From: Sphaerisporangium rhizosphaerae
Lineage (GTDB): Bacteria > Actinomycetota > Actinomycetes > Streptosporangiales > Streptosporangiaceae
NCBI RefSeq assembly: GCF_042665155.1
Contig: NZ_JBHTCG010000033.1
Location: 38,962 to 102,961, forward strand
Direction of reading: 5' to 3'
Length of the DNA: 64,000 bases
Position 1 is the stretch's first letter; the number at the start of each line of letters is the position of its first letter. The notes under the pieces were generated by a model. The model saw only the letters and a program-made list of their open reading frames with translations, ran no database searches and had not been told where the DNA came from. The translations under genes were made by a program, and so were the position numbers. Shown here piece by piece: positions 34,627 to 42,580 of this stretch.

Positions 34627-35085
34627 ATGGCGGACACCACGGGCCGCGCGCACGACGCGCTGGTCGATGTGAAGAAGAACGCGGGCGACCTCGCGGTCAA
34701 GGCCGGCGACAAGGCCGGCGTGCTGGCTTCCAAAGCCGGCGACGTGGCGGGGGACCTGGCGGCCAAGGCGGGGGACAGGGCCGGCGACCTGGCGGCCAAG
34801 GCCGGGGACAAGGCCGGCGACCTGGCCGCCCGAGCGGGGGACAAGGCCGGCGAGTTCGCGGTGATGGCGGGGGACAAGGCCGGCGAACTGGCCGCCAAGG
34901 CCAAGAACAGCGACCTGGCGGGCAAGGCCGGGGAACTCGCCGACAGGGCGCGCTCCACCATGCCCGACGAGGTGAAGGACGCCGCCGACAAGGTGGTCAC
35001 CCAGGCGAAGAACCGGCCGTGGGTGACCGCTGCCGTGGCGGCCGGCGCCCTGCTCCTGTGGAGGATGCTGCGGAGGAAGAAGTAA
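34627..35085 (+). CDS. LEA-like 11-residue-repeat protein with C-terminal membrane anchor
   Basis: 152 residues, AAAGGAGG ribosome site. Residues 18-95 consist of degenerate 11-residue units of the form AGDKAGDLAAK, predicted to make a long amphipathic helix as in group 3 LEA and apolipoprotein-like proteins. A C-terminal hydrophobic helix (VTAAVAAGALLLWRML) with RRKK tail may anchor it. LEA-like proteins protect membranes or proteins in drying and osmotic stress. Repeats are visible in the DNA as GCC/GGC-rich 33-bp units. The next gene starts 2 bp later. Confidence 0.75.
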   Translation: MADTTGRAHDALVDVKKNAGDLAVKAGDKAGVLASKAGDVAGDLAAKAGDRAGDLAAKAGDKAGDLAARAGDKAGEFAVMAGDKAGELAAKAKNSDLAGKAGELADRARSTMPDEVKDAADKVVTQAKNRPWVTAAVAAGALLLWRMLRRKK

Positions 35086-35087
35086 CC

Positions 35088-35351
35088 GTGAAGAAGCTCG
35101 CCTACAGGTCCGTGGGAGCGCTGTCCGGCATGGCCGGCGGCTTCGTGTCCAGCTTGATCTTCAAGCAGGTCTGGAAGCTGGTGGCCGGCAAGGACGACGC
35201 TCCCCAGGCGACCTCCAAGCAGTACGGCTGGGGCGAGGTCCTGGTCGCCGCGGCCATCCAGGGAGCCATCTTCGGCCTGGTCAAGGCCGCGATCGACCGC
35301 GCCAGCGCCGAAGGCGTCCAGAACGCCACCGGCGAATGGCCCGGCGACTGA
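35088..35351 (+). CDS. DUF4235 family membrane protein
   Basis: 87 residues from GTG 35088, directly after the previous stop. Two hydrophobic segments: GALSGMAGGFVSSLIFKQVW and WGEVLVAAAIQGAIFGLVKAAIDR, separated by a charged KDDAPQAT loop, match DUF4235. Function unknown. Shares a transcript with the LEA-like gene and is followed by two strong hairpins. Confidence 0.85.
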   Translation: MKKLAYRSVGALSGMAGGFVSSLIFKQVWKLVAGKDDAPQATSKQYGWGEVLVAAAIQGAIFGLVKAAIDRASAEGVQNATGEWPGD

Positions 35352-35385
35352 CACCCCGGCCGCACAGCGGTTCCCCACTCCGACC

Positions 35386-35425
35386 GAAAGAAGCGCCGGC
35401 GCCCCACAGGGCCCGGCGCTCTTTC
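35386..35425. terminator. Bidirectional terminator after DUF4235 gene
   Basis: AGCGCCGG (35392-35399) pairs with 35413-35420 and is extended by GAAAG (35386-35390) with CTTTC (35421-35425), one base bulged. The A/T ends give U runs on both strands, suiting the convergent SDR gene as well. Confidence 0.8.
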
Positions 35426-35479
35426 GTGGGATATGCCGGGAAAAGCTTCGTGGGACCTGCCGGGAAAGGGCGCATGAGA

Positions 35480-35505
35480 AAGGCCGGCCCTTCGGGGCCG
35501 GCCTT
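35480..35505. terminator. UUCG-loop terminator
   Basis: An 11-bp perfect stem (35480-35490 with 35495-35505) is capped by the very stable TTCG tetraloop and lies 22 bp from the SDR stop codon. Probably terminates the SDR operon. Confidence 0.85.
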
Positions 35506-35526
35506 CGGAGTCGGGTGAGGGTCGGG

Positions 35527-36540
35527 TCAGCGGCGGGTGGCGAGTCCGGCGGCGGTCGCGGCGGCGGCGGTGGCCAGGGCGGTCAGGACGAGGGTGCGGT
35601 GCTGGGAGAGCCACACCTGGACGCTGTGGTCCTTCGAGCGCCCGTCGAAGCTACCGTGGGCGCCGTAGTCGCGGCCGTCGTCGGCGGGTTCCCACAGGTT
35701 GGCGACGCCGGTCGGCCGCTTGTCGTCGGTCTGCTGCGACTTGACGCCCGTCCTGCCGAGGTAGCGGTCGATCAGGCCGGGGGCGATCCGCTCGCCGATG
35801 ATGGTGGCCGTGGTGCTGCCGCCCACCCAGTACTCGCGCCGGGCGGGGTGCTCGGCCGCGAACACGACGGCCTGGGCGGCGACCTCCGGCTGGAAGATCG
35901 GCGGGACGGGCTGCGGGTGGCGGCGCAGCCGCGAGAGCACCCAGTCGAACTGCGGCGTGTTCACCGCCGGCAGCTGGACCATGGTGATCTGGACGTCGCT
36001 GCCCTCGTTGAACAGCTCGGTGCGGACCGACTCGGTGAACCCCTTGATGGCGTGCTTGGCGCCGCAGTAGGCGGCCTGCAGGGGGATGCCGCGGTAGGCC
36101 AGGGCGGAGCCGACCTGGACGATGGTGCCCTGGTTGCGCGGGCGCATCCGGCGCAGCGCGGCGCGGGTGCCCCACACGTACCCGAGGTAGGTCACCGCCG
36201 TGGTGCGCTCGTACTCGGCCGGCTCGACCTCGGTGAACGGCGCGAACACCGAGGAGAAGGCCACGTTGACCCACACGTCGATGGGGCCGAGGTCCTTCTC
36301 GATCTCGTCGGCGACGGCCTCGACCTGCTCGTGGTCGGCCATGTCGGCCGGGTAGACCTTGGCGGTGCCGCCTTCGGCGCCGGCCTCGACGGCGGCGTTC
36401 GCGAGGCCGGTCTCGCCACGCGCGATGAGGGCGATCTTCGCGCCCTTCTCGCCGAGCATCCGCACCACCGCGCGGCCGACGCCGCCGCTGGCGCCGGTCA
36501 CCACGACGACCTTGTCCTTCAGCACGTCTGGTCCTCTCAT
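35527..36540 (-). CDS. Short-chain dehydrogenase/reductase with C-terminal hydrophobic tail
   Basis: 337 residues; ATG overlaps the upstream gene stop as ATGA. Rossmann motif VTGASGGVGRAV (15-26), the NAG-like segment replaced by VNVAFSS, and the catalytic Ser (QVGSALAYRG) with YCGAK are present. The C-terminal third goes beyond a classical SDR and ends in a hydrophobic helix (TLVLTALATAAAATAAGLA) and RR, possibly a membrane anchor. It oxidises or reduces an unknown substrate with NAD(P). Co-transcribed with the small membrane protein before it. Confidence 0.87.
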   Translation of the reverse strand: MRGPDVLKDKVVVVTGASGGVGRAVVRMLGEKGAKIALIARGETGLANAAVEAGAEGGTAKVYPADMADHEQVEAVADEIEKDLGPIDVWVNVAFSSVFAPFTEVEPAEYERTTAVTYLGYVWGTRAALRRMRPRNQGTIVQVGSALAYRGIPLQAAYCGAKHAIKGFTESVRTELFNEGSDVQITMVQLPAVNTPQFDWVLSRLRRHPQPVPPIFQPEVAAQAVVFAAEHPARREYWVGGSTTATIIGERIAPGLIDRYLGRTGVKSQQTDDKRPTGVANLWEPADDGRDYGAHGSFDGRSKDHSVQVWLSQHRTLVLTALATAAAATAAGLATRR

Positions 36541-36791
36541 CCGGTGGAGCGCGGTCCGAGGCCGAGGCGGCGCTGGCGCCGTACGGCGAAGATGATGTCC
36601 ACGACGGCGATCAGGGCGATCACGCCGAGGACGACGGCCACGATGGTCGCCTTGGCCACCAGCGCGAGCGCGCCGAGGGCCAGCGCGAGGAAGATCGCGA
36701 ACGAGGCCAGGCGGATGTGGATGACATCGCGAGGTGTCGCGGTCACCATCGGCTTGCCCGTCTCCGATCGCTGTTCCGGTGTTTCACTCAT
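36537..36791 (-). CDS. Small two-helix membrane protein
   Basis: 84 residues from ATG 36791. A charged, Glu/Arg N-terminus is followed by two adjacent transmembrane helices (LASFAIFLALALGALALVAK and VAVVLGVIALIAVVDIIFAV) and an Arg-rich tail. I do not recognise a named family. Its stop overlaps the SDR start, so the two are translationally coupled; it may help locate the SDR at the membrane. Confidence 0.72.
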   Translation of the reverse strand: MSETPEQRSETGKPMVTATPRDVIHIRLASFAIFLALALGALALVAKATIVAVVLGVIALIAVVDIIFAVRRQRRLGLGPRSTG

Positions 36792-36925
36792 CGTGGCCAC
36801 CCCTTTCCGGTGAACATTTCCCATACCCGACAAATCCGACGTCATGTGCGCTCCTGCCAGGTGGCGGCGGAGCCGACCGGCGCATCCGCATCCCCTCCCA
36901 CCGCCGTCGTGCCGACCCCGTCCAG

Positions 36926-36950
36926 CTACCGTCGAGCGGTCGCTCCAAAC
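36926..36950 (-). promoter_or_regulatory. Sigma-B-like promoter of the small membrane protein-SDR operon
   Basis: On the minus strand GTTT (36947-36950), 15 bp, CGGTAG (36926-36931): one base from the GGGTAG form and the same spacing as the 34574-34598 site. It lies about 135 bp upstream of the ATG at 36791. Confidence 0.42.
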
Positions 36951-36962
36951 CTCCCGCCCTGG

Positions 36963-37859
36963 TCAGTGGCACGCGACCGACAGCACTCTGCGGGCGGCCG
37001 ACAGGACGTCCTCCACGGTCACCGCCCCGGTGTCGCCGCCCCCCGCGAGCGCCCGATGGAACGGACGGTCCGCCGGCGGCCCCCAGCGGGCGGGGGAGTC
37101 CGGGCCGAAGACGGTCACCGACGGCACGCCGTACGCGGTCGCGAGGTGCGCCGTCCCGGTGTGCGTGCTCACCACCAGGCGCGCGCCCGCGACCAGCGCG
37201 CATTGTTCGCGCAGGGACGTGCGCCCGGCGAGCACGCGGTGCGGGGCCAGTCCCGCCTGCGCCGCCACCAGCAAGGCCAGCGGGCGCTCCCGCCGCGTGC
37301 CGGTGACCACGACCCGCATCCCCTCGGCGGTCAGGGCCCTCGCGACCTCCGCGAACCGCTCCGGCGGCCAGCGCCGCGCCACGTCCCGCGCCCCCGGGTG
37401 GACCACGACCGAACCCGGCGCCGGATTGGCCACCAGCGGCACGGGAAGCGCCAGGTCACCGGGGTCCACGCGCGAGCCGTACCAGCGCACGAGCCTGCAC
37501 CACCGCTCGACCTCGTGCTCGCCGTCCTCCCAGTCGGGGCCCTTCAGCCGCGGGAAGGCGGGGTCGGCGAACCCCCACAGCCGCCGGGGCCGCACGTCCA
37601 TCAGCAGCCGGGTGCTGCGCGGCCCGGGCCCGTGCATGTTGACCGCGACGTCGGGCCGGCGGGCGCTCCACGTCAGCCCCTCCAGCCCGCGCACGGGGAC
37701 GAACCCCTCGACGGCGCCGGTCAGCACGGCCAGGTCGCGCAGCTCGCCGGGCGCGGCGAGCACCACGTTCAACCCTCCCTGGCGCAGCGCGCGCAGGGCC
37801 GGCACGGCGGTCAGCAGCCCGCCGACGCCGAGCGCGCGCAACACCAGGGCGATGCTCAT
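36963..37859 (-). CDS. Glycosyltransferase family 9 protein
   Basis: 298 residues, ATG 37859; only a weak ribosome site. GT-B fold of the heptosyltransferase type: N-terminal LGVGGLLTAVPALRAL, and the C-terminal nucleotide-sugar half with VVHPGARDVARRWPPERFA, VSTHTGTAHLATAYGVPSVTVFGP. Actinomycetes have no lipopolysaccharide, so this may glycosylate a wall polymer, lipid or metabolite. It follows a GT4 gene by 34 bp in one transcript. Confidence 0.88.
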   Translation of the reverse strand: MSIALVLRALGVGGLLTAVPALRALRQGGLNVVLAAPGELRDLAVLTGAVEGFVPVRGLEGLTWSARRPDVAVNMHGPGPRSTRLLMDVRPRRLWGFADPAFPRLKGPDWEDGEHEVERWCRLVRWYGSRVDPGDLALPVPLVANPAPGSVVVHPGARDVARRWPPERFAEVARALTAEGMRVVVTGTRRERPLALLVAAQAGLAPHRVLAGRTSLREQCALVAGARLVVSTHTGTAHLATAYGVPSVTVFGPDSPARWGPPADRPFHRALAGGGDTGAVTVEDVLSAARRVLSVACH

Positions 37860-37893
37860 GGTCCCGGCACCCCGGGGATCACCGGAGAAGAGG

Positions 37894-39111
37894 TCATGAC
37901 GCCTTCCTCTCGCCGGACGCGCCCACCCCGCCCGCGACGACCTCCTCGTAGACCGAACGCGTCCGCGCGCAGACCCGCTCCCAGCCGTAGAGCGCGCGGG
38001 CCCGCTCGGCGCTCGCCCTGCCGTACGCCGCCCGCAGCCGCGGCTCGGCCAGCAGGGTGTTGACGGCCACGGCCAGCGTTCGCGGGTCGCGCGGCGGCAC
38101 CAGCAGGCCGGTCCGGCCGTGGGCCACCGTCTCCCGCTGCCCGCCGACCGCGGAGGCGACCACGGGCACCCCGCACGCCATGGCCTCCAGGGCGACCATG
38201 CCGAACGGCTCGTACCACGGCACGCAGACGGCCACGTCGGCCGAGCGCATGAGCGCGGGGACCTCGTCGTGGGAGACGCCGCCCACGAACCGGACCCGCC
38301 CGGCCACCCCCGCCTCGGACGCGGCGCGGCGAAGGCGATGCACCTCGGGGTCGTCGTCCAGCCGGTGCCCGGCCGGGCCTCCGGCCACGATCAGCTCCGC
38401 GTCCGGGATCATCCGCATCGCCTCGATCAGCGTGCCGACGCCCTTGCGCGGCACGAGCCGTCCGATGGACAGCAGCCGGGCCCGGCGGGGGCGTGGCACG
38501 ACGGGCCCGTCCGGGCGGAAGACCGCGGTGTCGACGCCGCAGGGCACCGTCCGGATCGACGGCGGCGGCGCGTTCATGCGCGTCAGCTCCTGCACTTCGT
38601 CGCGGCAGGTGGCGATGATCCGGTCCACCCGGCGGGCGACCAGGCCCTCGGCCTGCGGGCGCTCGCGCGGGCTGGTGTCCTCGGCCCCCTGGTGCCGCTG
38701 CTTGACGACACCGAGTGCGTGGAAGGTCTGGACGACGGGGACGCCGAGGCCGCGGGTCGCGGCCAGGGCCGCCAGGCCGCTCATCCAGTAGTGCGCGTGC
38801 ACCACGTCCGGAGGCTGGAACGTCCAGCGCTGCCGCAGCCAGTGCCCGAAATCGGGGATGCAGGGCAGGATGTCGTCCTTGGAGACGCACCGGGGCGGCC
38901 CGGCGGGCACGTGGACGACGCTCACCCCCTCGGCCAGCTCGACCTGCTCGGGGACGTGCGCGCTTTCCCTGCGGGTGTACACCGTCACCTCGTGACCCTG
39001 CGCGGCCAGGCCGCGGGCGAGCGCCGCGACGTGGACGTTCTGTCCCCCCGAGTCGGCGCCGCCGGCCGAGGCCAGAGGGTTGGCGTGTTCGGACACCATG
39101 GCGATCTTCAC
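37894..39111 (-). CDS. Glycosyltransferase family 4 protein
   Basis: 405 residues from GTG 39111 with GGAGGAG upstream. N-terminal donor-independent half begins KIAMVSEHANPLA and contains ADSGGQNVHVAALARGLA, the loop seen in MshA and sucrose-phosphate-synthase-like enzymes. The C-terminal half has SIGRLVPRKGVGTLIEAM and the E-x7-E region EPFGMVALEAMACGVPVV. A retaining sugar transferase to an unknown acceptor, paired with the GT9 gene. Confidence 0.9.
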   Translation of the reverse strand: MKIAMVSEHANPLASAGGADSGGQNVHVAALARGLAAQGHEVTVYTRRESAHVPEQVELAEGVSVVHVPAGPPRCVSKDDILPCIPDFGHWLRQRWTFQPPDVVHAHYWMSGLAALAATRGLGVPVVQTFHALGVVKQRHQGAEDTSPRERPQAEGLVARRVDRIIATCRDEVQELTRMNAPPPSIRTVPCGVDTAVFRPDGPVVPRPRRARLLSIGRLVPRKGVGTLIEAMRMIPDAELIVAGGPAGHRLDDDPEVHRLRRAASEAGVAGRVRFVGGVSHDEVPALMRSADVAVCVPWYEPFGMVALEAMACGVPVVASAVGGQRETVAHGRTGLLVPPRDPRTLAVAVNTLLAEPRLRAAYGRASAERARALYGWERVCARTRSVYEEVVAGGVGASGERKAS

Positions 39112-39534
39112 CGTGTCTCCTCCAAGTCCGGCGGACGCGCCACGGCGAGATCGCCGGGTCGAGAATGCCCGGGCGACCGGGGATGGGCGGATCCGCATCG
39201 GTGACCTCGCTCGGCGAGCGCCGTCCGGCAAGGGCGAACAGGAACGTCCGCGGCGCCGCCGGAGCGGCGCCCGATCACTGAGGTGCACGGGGGCAGGGTG
39301 CACGGTTGTCACGATCGATCGCCGACCGAGGCTTCGTGCGTTCCGCGTCGGCGATGTTCCGTTGTGATGTTCCGTTGTCCGGAAGGCGGGCTTGGCGTCC
39401 GGAGGCTTGAGTTCTCCCGCACTTGCTGTTAGGGCACCCTTCTATCCTGAAAGCAGAGGACCAAACCTCCCCGGTTTCGCGGCCTGAACGGCGGGCATGC
39501 GAATCCTGATTGGCCGATCCAAGGGGGGTAGACG
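39112..39534. other. 423-bp divergent intergenic region with sigma-B-like promoter and 13-bp duplication
   Basis: No gene is seen. GATGTTCCGTTGT is exactly duplicated in tandem (39353-39365 and 39366-39378). On the plus strand GTTT (39474-39477), 15 bp, GGGCAT (39493-39498) resembles a sigma-B promoter, 36 bp upstream of the BON gene. The part next to the GT4 gene should carry its promoter, but none is clear. Confidence 0.5.
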
Positions 39535-39831
39535 ATGTCCTACGAGGCCCCGCATCACGTCGTCCCGCATCACGACGCTCCGCACTACGACGCTCCGCAC
39601 TACCTGGCCGCCCGTGTGCAACGGGCGCTGGCGGAGGATGAGCGCACCTACGAGCTGGGGATCCGTGTGCTCATCAGAGGCGACCAGCTCTTCCTGCGCG
39701 GCCAGGTGGAGTGCGACGAACGACGCCGGCTCGTGGCCGCGGTGGCAGGAGACACCGCGCCGGGCCTGACGGTCCACAACGAGGTCACGGTGGTCGAGAT
39801 CAGAGGGCCGGGAGAGGAGGAGACCCTGTGA
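39535..39831 (+). CDS. BON-domain protein with His-rich N-terminus
   Basis: 98 residues, ATG with AAGGGGGG upstream. Residues 6-23 are three His-rich repeats (PHHVVPHHDAPHYDAPHY), a possible metal-binding segment. Residues 25-90 form a BON domain (LAARVQRALAEDERTYELGI, LFLRGQVECDERR). BON domains bind phospholipid and are common in osmotic-stress proteins. No signal peptide. The phosphoesterase gene overlaps its stop. Confidence 0.82.
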   Translation: MSYEAPHHVVPHHDAPHYDAPHYLAARVQRALAEDERTYELGIRVLIRGDQLFLRGQVECDERRRLVAAVAGDTAPGLTVHNEVTVVEIRGPGEEETL

Positions 39832-40559
39832 AGATCAGAGTCGCGGCCGTCGGGGACGTCCACCTCGGCGAGGACCTGCGCGGGCACTACCGAAGAAGGC
39901 TCGACGGCATCGAGGAACACGCCGACGTCCTGATGATCGCGGGTGACCTGACCCGGCACGGCACGCCGGAGGAGGGCAGGGTCGTGGCCGAGGAGTTCCG
40001 CGACCTGCCGATTCCGGTCGTCACCGTCCTGGGCAACCATGACTACCAGTCCGACGCCGAGGACGAGATCGTGGCGTTGTTGCGCGACGCCGGCATCCAG
40101 GTCCTCCAGGACGAGTCCACGATCATCGAGTGCGGCGACCTGCGGCTCGGGGTGGTGGGCGGCAAGGGCTTCGGCGGAGGGTTCGCCGGCAAGTGCGCGA
40201 GCGAGTTCGGCGAGCCGCAGATGAAGGCGTTCGTCCGGCACACCAGAGAGATCTCCGAGCTCTGGCACAAGGCGCTCAAGAGCCTGGAGACCGACCACCG
40301 GGTCGTGCTCAGCCACTACTCCCCGGTCAAGGACACCCTCGCGGGCGAGCCGCTGGAGATCTATCCCTTCCTCGGCAGCTACCTGCTCGCCGAGGCGGTC
40401 GACGCCGAAGGGGCCGACCTGTTCATCCACGGGCACGCCCACTCCGGCGTGGAGAAGGGCCTCACCCCGGGCGGCGTCCGCGTCCGCAACGTGGCGCTCC
40501 CGGTGCTGCGCCGGGCGTACGCGGTGTACGGCCTGGGCGGCGAGGACCCCGAGCCCTGA
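39828..40559 (+). CDS. Metallophosphoesterase
   Basis: 243 residues; GTG 39828 overlaps the BON stop as GTGA and has GGAGGAGG upstream. Motifs in order: VGDVHLGED, GDLTRHG, VLGNHDYQ, LSHYSPVK and HGHAHSGVE, a complete two-metal site. Resembles cytosolic phosphodiesterases of the Icc/YkoQ kind. Coupling to a BON protein and a sigma-B-like promoter point to a stress role; substrate unknown. Confidence 0.9.
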   Translation: MKIRVAAVGDVHLGEDLRGHYRRRLDGIEEHADVLMIAGDLTRHGTPEEGRVVAEEFRDLPIPVVTVLGNHDYQSDAEDEIVALLRDAGIQVLQDESTIIECGDLRLGVVGGKGFGGGFAGKCASEFGEPQMKAFVRHTREISELWHKALKSLETDHRVVLSHYSPVKDTLAGEPLEIYPFLGSYLLAEAVDAEGADLFIHGHAHSGVEKGLTPGGVRVRNVALPVLRRAYAVYGLGGEDPEP

Positions 40560-40659
40560 CCGCCGCGCCCCGGGGGCGGCGCGACCCACCGTCCCCGGCG
40601 GGCCCGGACGGGGAGATCCCGAGACGGCGGGCACGACGGGGAACGGCGAGGATCGACGT

Positions 40660-40714
40660 GAACGGGGAACGGGGAACGAGGAACGAGGACGGGCAATGGG
40701 CAACGGGGAACGGC
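40660..40714. repeat. Heptanucleotide tandem repeat
   Basis: Eight units of about 7 bp (GAACGGG twice, GAACGAG twice, a 6-bp unit, CAATGGG, CAACGGG, GAACGGC) follow the phosphoesterase gene. The last unit forms the left arm of the adjacent terminator. Confidence 0.8.
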
Positions 40715-40738
40715 GGACCGGATGACCGGTCCGCCGTT
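40709..40738 (+). terminator. Terminator of BON-phosphoesterase operon
   Basis: A perfect 13-bp stem (40709-40721 with 40726-40738) with ATGA loop, followed by T and pyrimidines. Strong rho-independent style hairpin. Confidence 0.85.
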
Positions 40739-40749
40739 TCCGCGTCTCA

Positions 40750-40774
40750 CACGCCCCGCGATGTGCGGGGCGTG
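40750..40774 (-). terminator. Terminator of GPGG protein gene
   Basis: A 10-bp perfect stem (40750-40759 with 40765-40774) and 5-nt loop start one base past the stop codon of the minus-strand 49-codon gene. This exact placement supports that gene being real. Confidence 0.75.
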
Positions 40775-40775
40775 C

Positions 40776-40925
40776 CTAAGGATGAAAGATGCTTACGCCA
40801 CCCGGGCCGACGAGCAACCCGACGACGATGAGGACGATCCCCCAGAGGAGATCGCGACGGGCCAGGATGACGTAGATCCCGGCGATGACCAGAACGACGG
40901 CGATGAGCCAGAGAAGTGTACCCAT
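40776..40925 (-). CDS. GPGG-motif small membrane protein
   Basis: 49 residues starting MGTLLWLIAVVLVIAG; an ATG two codons earlier (40931) is possible. Two hydrophobic helices are joined by ILARRDLLWG and the end is LLVGPGGVSIFHP. The GPGG sequence after the second helix defines a recognised family of tiny actinobacterial membrane proteins. A terminator hairpin directly follows the stop. Function unknown; it lies within the stress-type gene group. Confidence 0.85.
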   Translation of the reverse strand: MGTLLWLIAVVLVIAGIYVILARRDLLWGIVLIVVGLLVGPGGVSIFHP

Positions 40926-41100
40926 GGGCATCCCACTGCCCTGACAAATGCCCTATTAACGTGTTAGCGGATCAACTTCTCTCAAGGCTTGGTCAAGACG
41001 CCGCCGCAGGTGCCGGGCCGATTCCGCCGGCCCCGCCCTTCGCCGGTCGCACACGGTGCACCGACCGGGCCCGGCGCGCCGGCCACGTCCGAGTCGCCGA

Positions 41101-41646
41101 TCACGAGGTCTCCGGCCGAACGGCGGACGTGCCGCTCCCTCGCCTTCTGGCGAGGGACACCAGCGGCTGCACGAACCACAGCCAGGCGCTCAGCCCCGCC
41201 ACCCCGCCCGCCAGCAGCGCCGCGGGCAGCACGCCGAGGAACGCCTCCACGACCAGCCCGGTCGAGCAGGTCATGGACAGGGCCAGCGCGATGCCGCCCA
41301 CCACGCCGAGCCGGTTGGCCCGGTGCAGCATCATCTCCTTCAGCGTGCTGCGGAACAGGATGCGGTGCTGCGTCGCCGGGGCGATGAAGCAGACCGACGC
41401 GATCGCGGCGCTGAGCATCGCCACGTAGAACAGCCAGCGGCCCGCCTCGTCGACCTTGCCGAAGCCCGCGGAGAAGGGAAGGGTCAGCAGGAAGGCGAAC
41501 AGCACCTGCACGCCCGTGGCCGCCACCCGCAGCCCCTGCAGCAGCTCGCCGAGCTCGCGGTCCACCCGTTCCTTGTGGGTCTCGTCCGACTCCTGCCGCG
41601 CGCCGTCCCCGGTGGGGTCGTGCCCGGTCACCTCACCCAAGGTCAT
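41101..41646 (-). CDS. DUF6328 family four-helix membrane protein
   Basis: 181 residues from ATG 41646, which overlaps the preceding stop (ATGA). An acidic, charged N-terminus leads to four membrane helices, including ATGVQVLFAFLLTLPF, WLFYVAMLSAAIASVCFIAP and GVVGGIALALSM. The FR-x3-K segment (FRSTLKEMMLHRAN) between helices 2 and 3 fits DUF6328. Function unknown. Confidence 0.82.
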   Translation of the reverse strand: MTLGEVTGHDPTGDGARQESDETHKERVDRELGELLQGLRVAATGVQVLFAFLLTLPFSAGFGKVDEAGRWLFYVAMLSAAIASVCFIAPATQHRILFRSTLKEMMLHRANRLGVVGGIALALSMTCSTGLVVEAFLGVLPAALLAGGVAGLSAWLWFVQPLVSLARRRGSGTSAVRPETS

Positions 41647-41891
41647 CGGCGTGCCCTGTACCCTTCGCGGCGGTGCGCCCGCGCGGCCCGCCGCCCATAG
41701 AGCAGGGCGGCCCCGAGCGAGGCGTAGGCCAGCAGCCCCATCATGATCGTCAGCCACATGACGCCGGCCGCGCTCGCCACCACTGTGAGAAGGGTGGAGG
41801 CCGCCAGGGCGATCAGCGCGTAGCCGAACCATCTGCCGTACGGGTTGTCCTGGAACACCTTCAGCGACGTGCCGAAGGGGATCTCCGTCAT
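41643..41891 (-). CDS. Small membrane protein coupled to DUF6328 gene
   Basis: 82 residues from ATG 41891, GGAGG upstream. Two transmembrane helices (WFGYALIALAASTLLTVVAS and MWLTIMMGLLAYASLGAAL) and a basic RR-rich tail. No family recognised. Translationally coupled to the DUF6328 gene and 29 bp after the DUF1360 gene, so the three form a likely operon. Confidence 0.75.
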   Translation of the reverse strand: MTEIPFGTSLKVFQDNPYGRWFGYALIALAASTLLTVVASAAGVMWLTIMMGLLAYASLGAALLYGRRAARAHRREGYRARR

Positions 41892-41920
41892 CACTCCTCC
41901 TCTTCTTCTTATTCCAGTTC

Positions 41921-42478
41921 TTATTTCTGCTCGCCGTTCGCGTCGTTCCCGCCCCGCCCGCCGGGGTTCTCCGCCGCCTGCATCAGCCGCGCGTATCCGA
42001 GCTGGAGCCAGTCGGAGATCGCGACGGCGGTCATGGTCGCCCCGGCCAGGCGGGTGAAGCGCGGCGCCCAGACCATGCCCGCGGCGTAGCCGGTCGCGAT
42101 CCACTGCGCGATGCAGAAGGGGCAGGTCACCAGCTCGCCGACGGCGTGCCTGACGCCGTGGCCGCGGACCTCCTCCCTCAGTTCGGCGGGTCCGCTGAGT
42201 CCGGCGTACCGTGTGAAAGGTGCCCGGAGCGGGCTCGTGACCGGGTCCTTGGTGATCGTTCGGGAGAGCCGATGCGTGCTCACACCCATCAGCAGCAGGT
42301 CGAGAACGGCGATCCGCTCAGGCGGCCGTACGCCCGTCGCCCTTCCCAGGGCCACCAGGCCCGCCACCGCGCCGCCGTATACGCCGAGGACGCGCAGGTA
42401 GGAGCCGAGCGGCCGGTCTGCGCCGTTCTCGTAGGCCCGTTCCTCCTTACGCAGCGTCTTGGTCAGATTGTTCGCCAT
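41921..42478 (-). CDS. DUF1360 family membrane protein
   Basis: 185 residues from ATG 42478. Contains the DUF1360 marks: LLLMGVSTHRLSRTITKDPVTSPLRAPF and ELVTCPFCIAQWIATGY, with a Cys pair in CPFC. Three to four hydrophobic segments. Homologues in sporulating bacteria are linked to spore coat or stress; function unknown. On the minus strand GGGTAG (42489-42494) 15 bp from GCAT (42510-42513) is a weak sigma-B-like match. Confidence 0.88.
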   Translation of the reverse strand: MANNLTKTLRKEERAYENGADRPLGSYLRVLGVYGGAVAGLVALGRATGVRPPERIAVLDLLLMGVSTHRLSRTITKDPVTSPLRAPFTRYAGLSGPAELREEVRGHGVRHAVGELVTCPFCIAQWIATGYAAGMVWAPRFTRLAGATMTAVAISDWLQLGYARLMQAAENPGGRGGNDANGEQK

Positions 42479-42580
42479 AGCTCGCCGCCTACCCCCGGCC
42501 GCGGTGACCATGCCCTCCGTTTGGCCTGCGACAGGACGGGTACGGAAGATCTCCAGCCATCGCTCGTATGGGGGTGAGCC

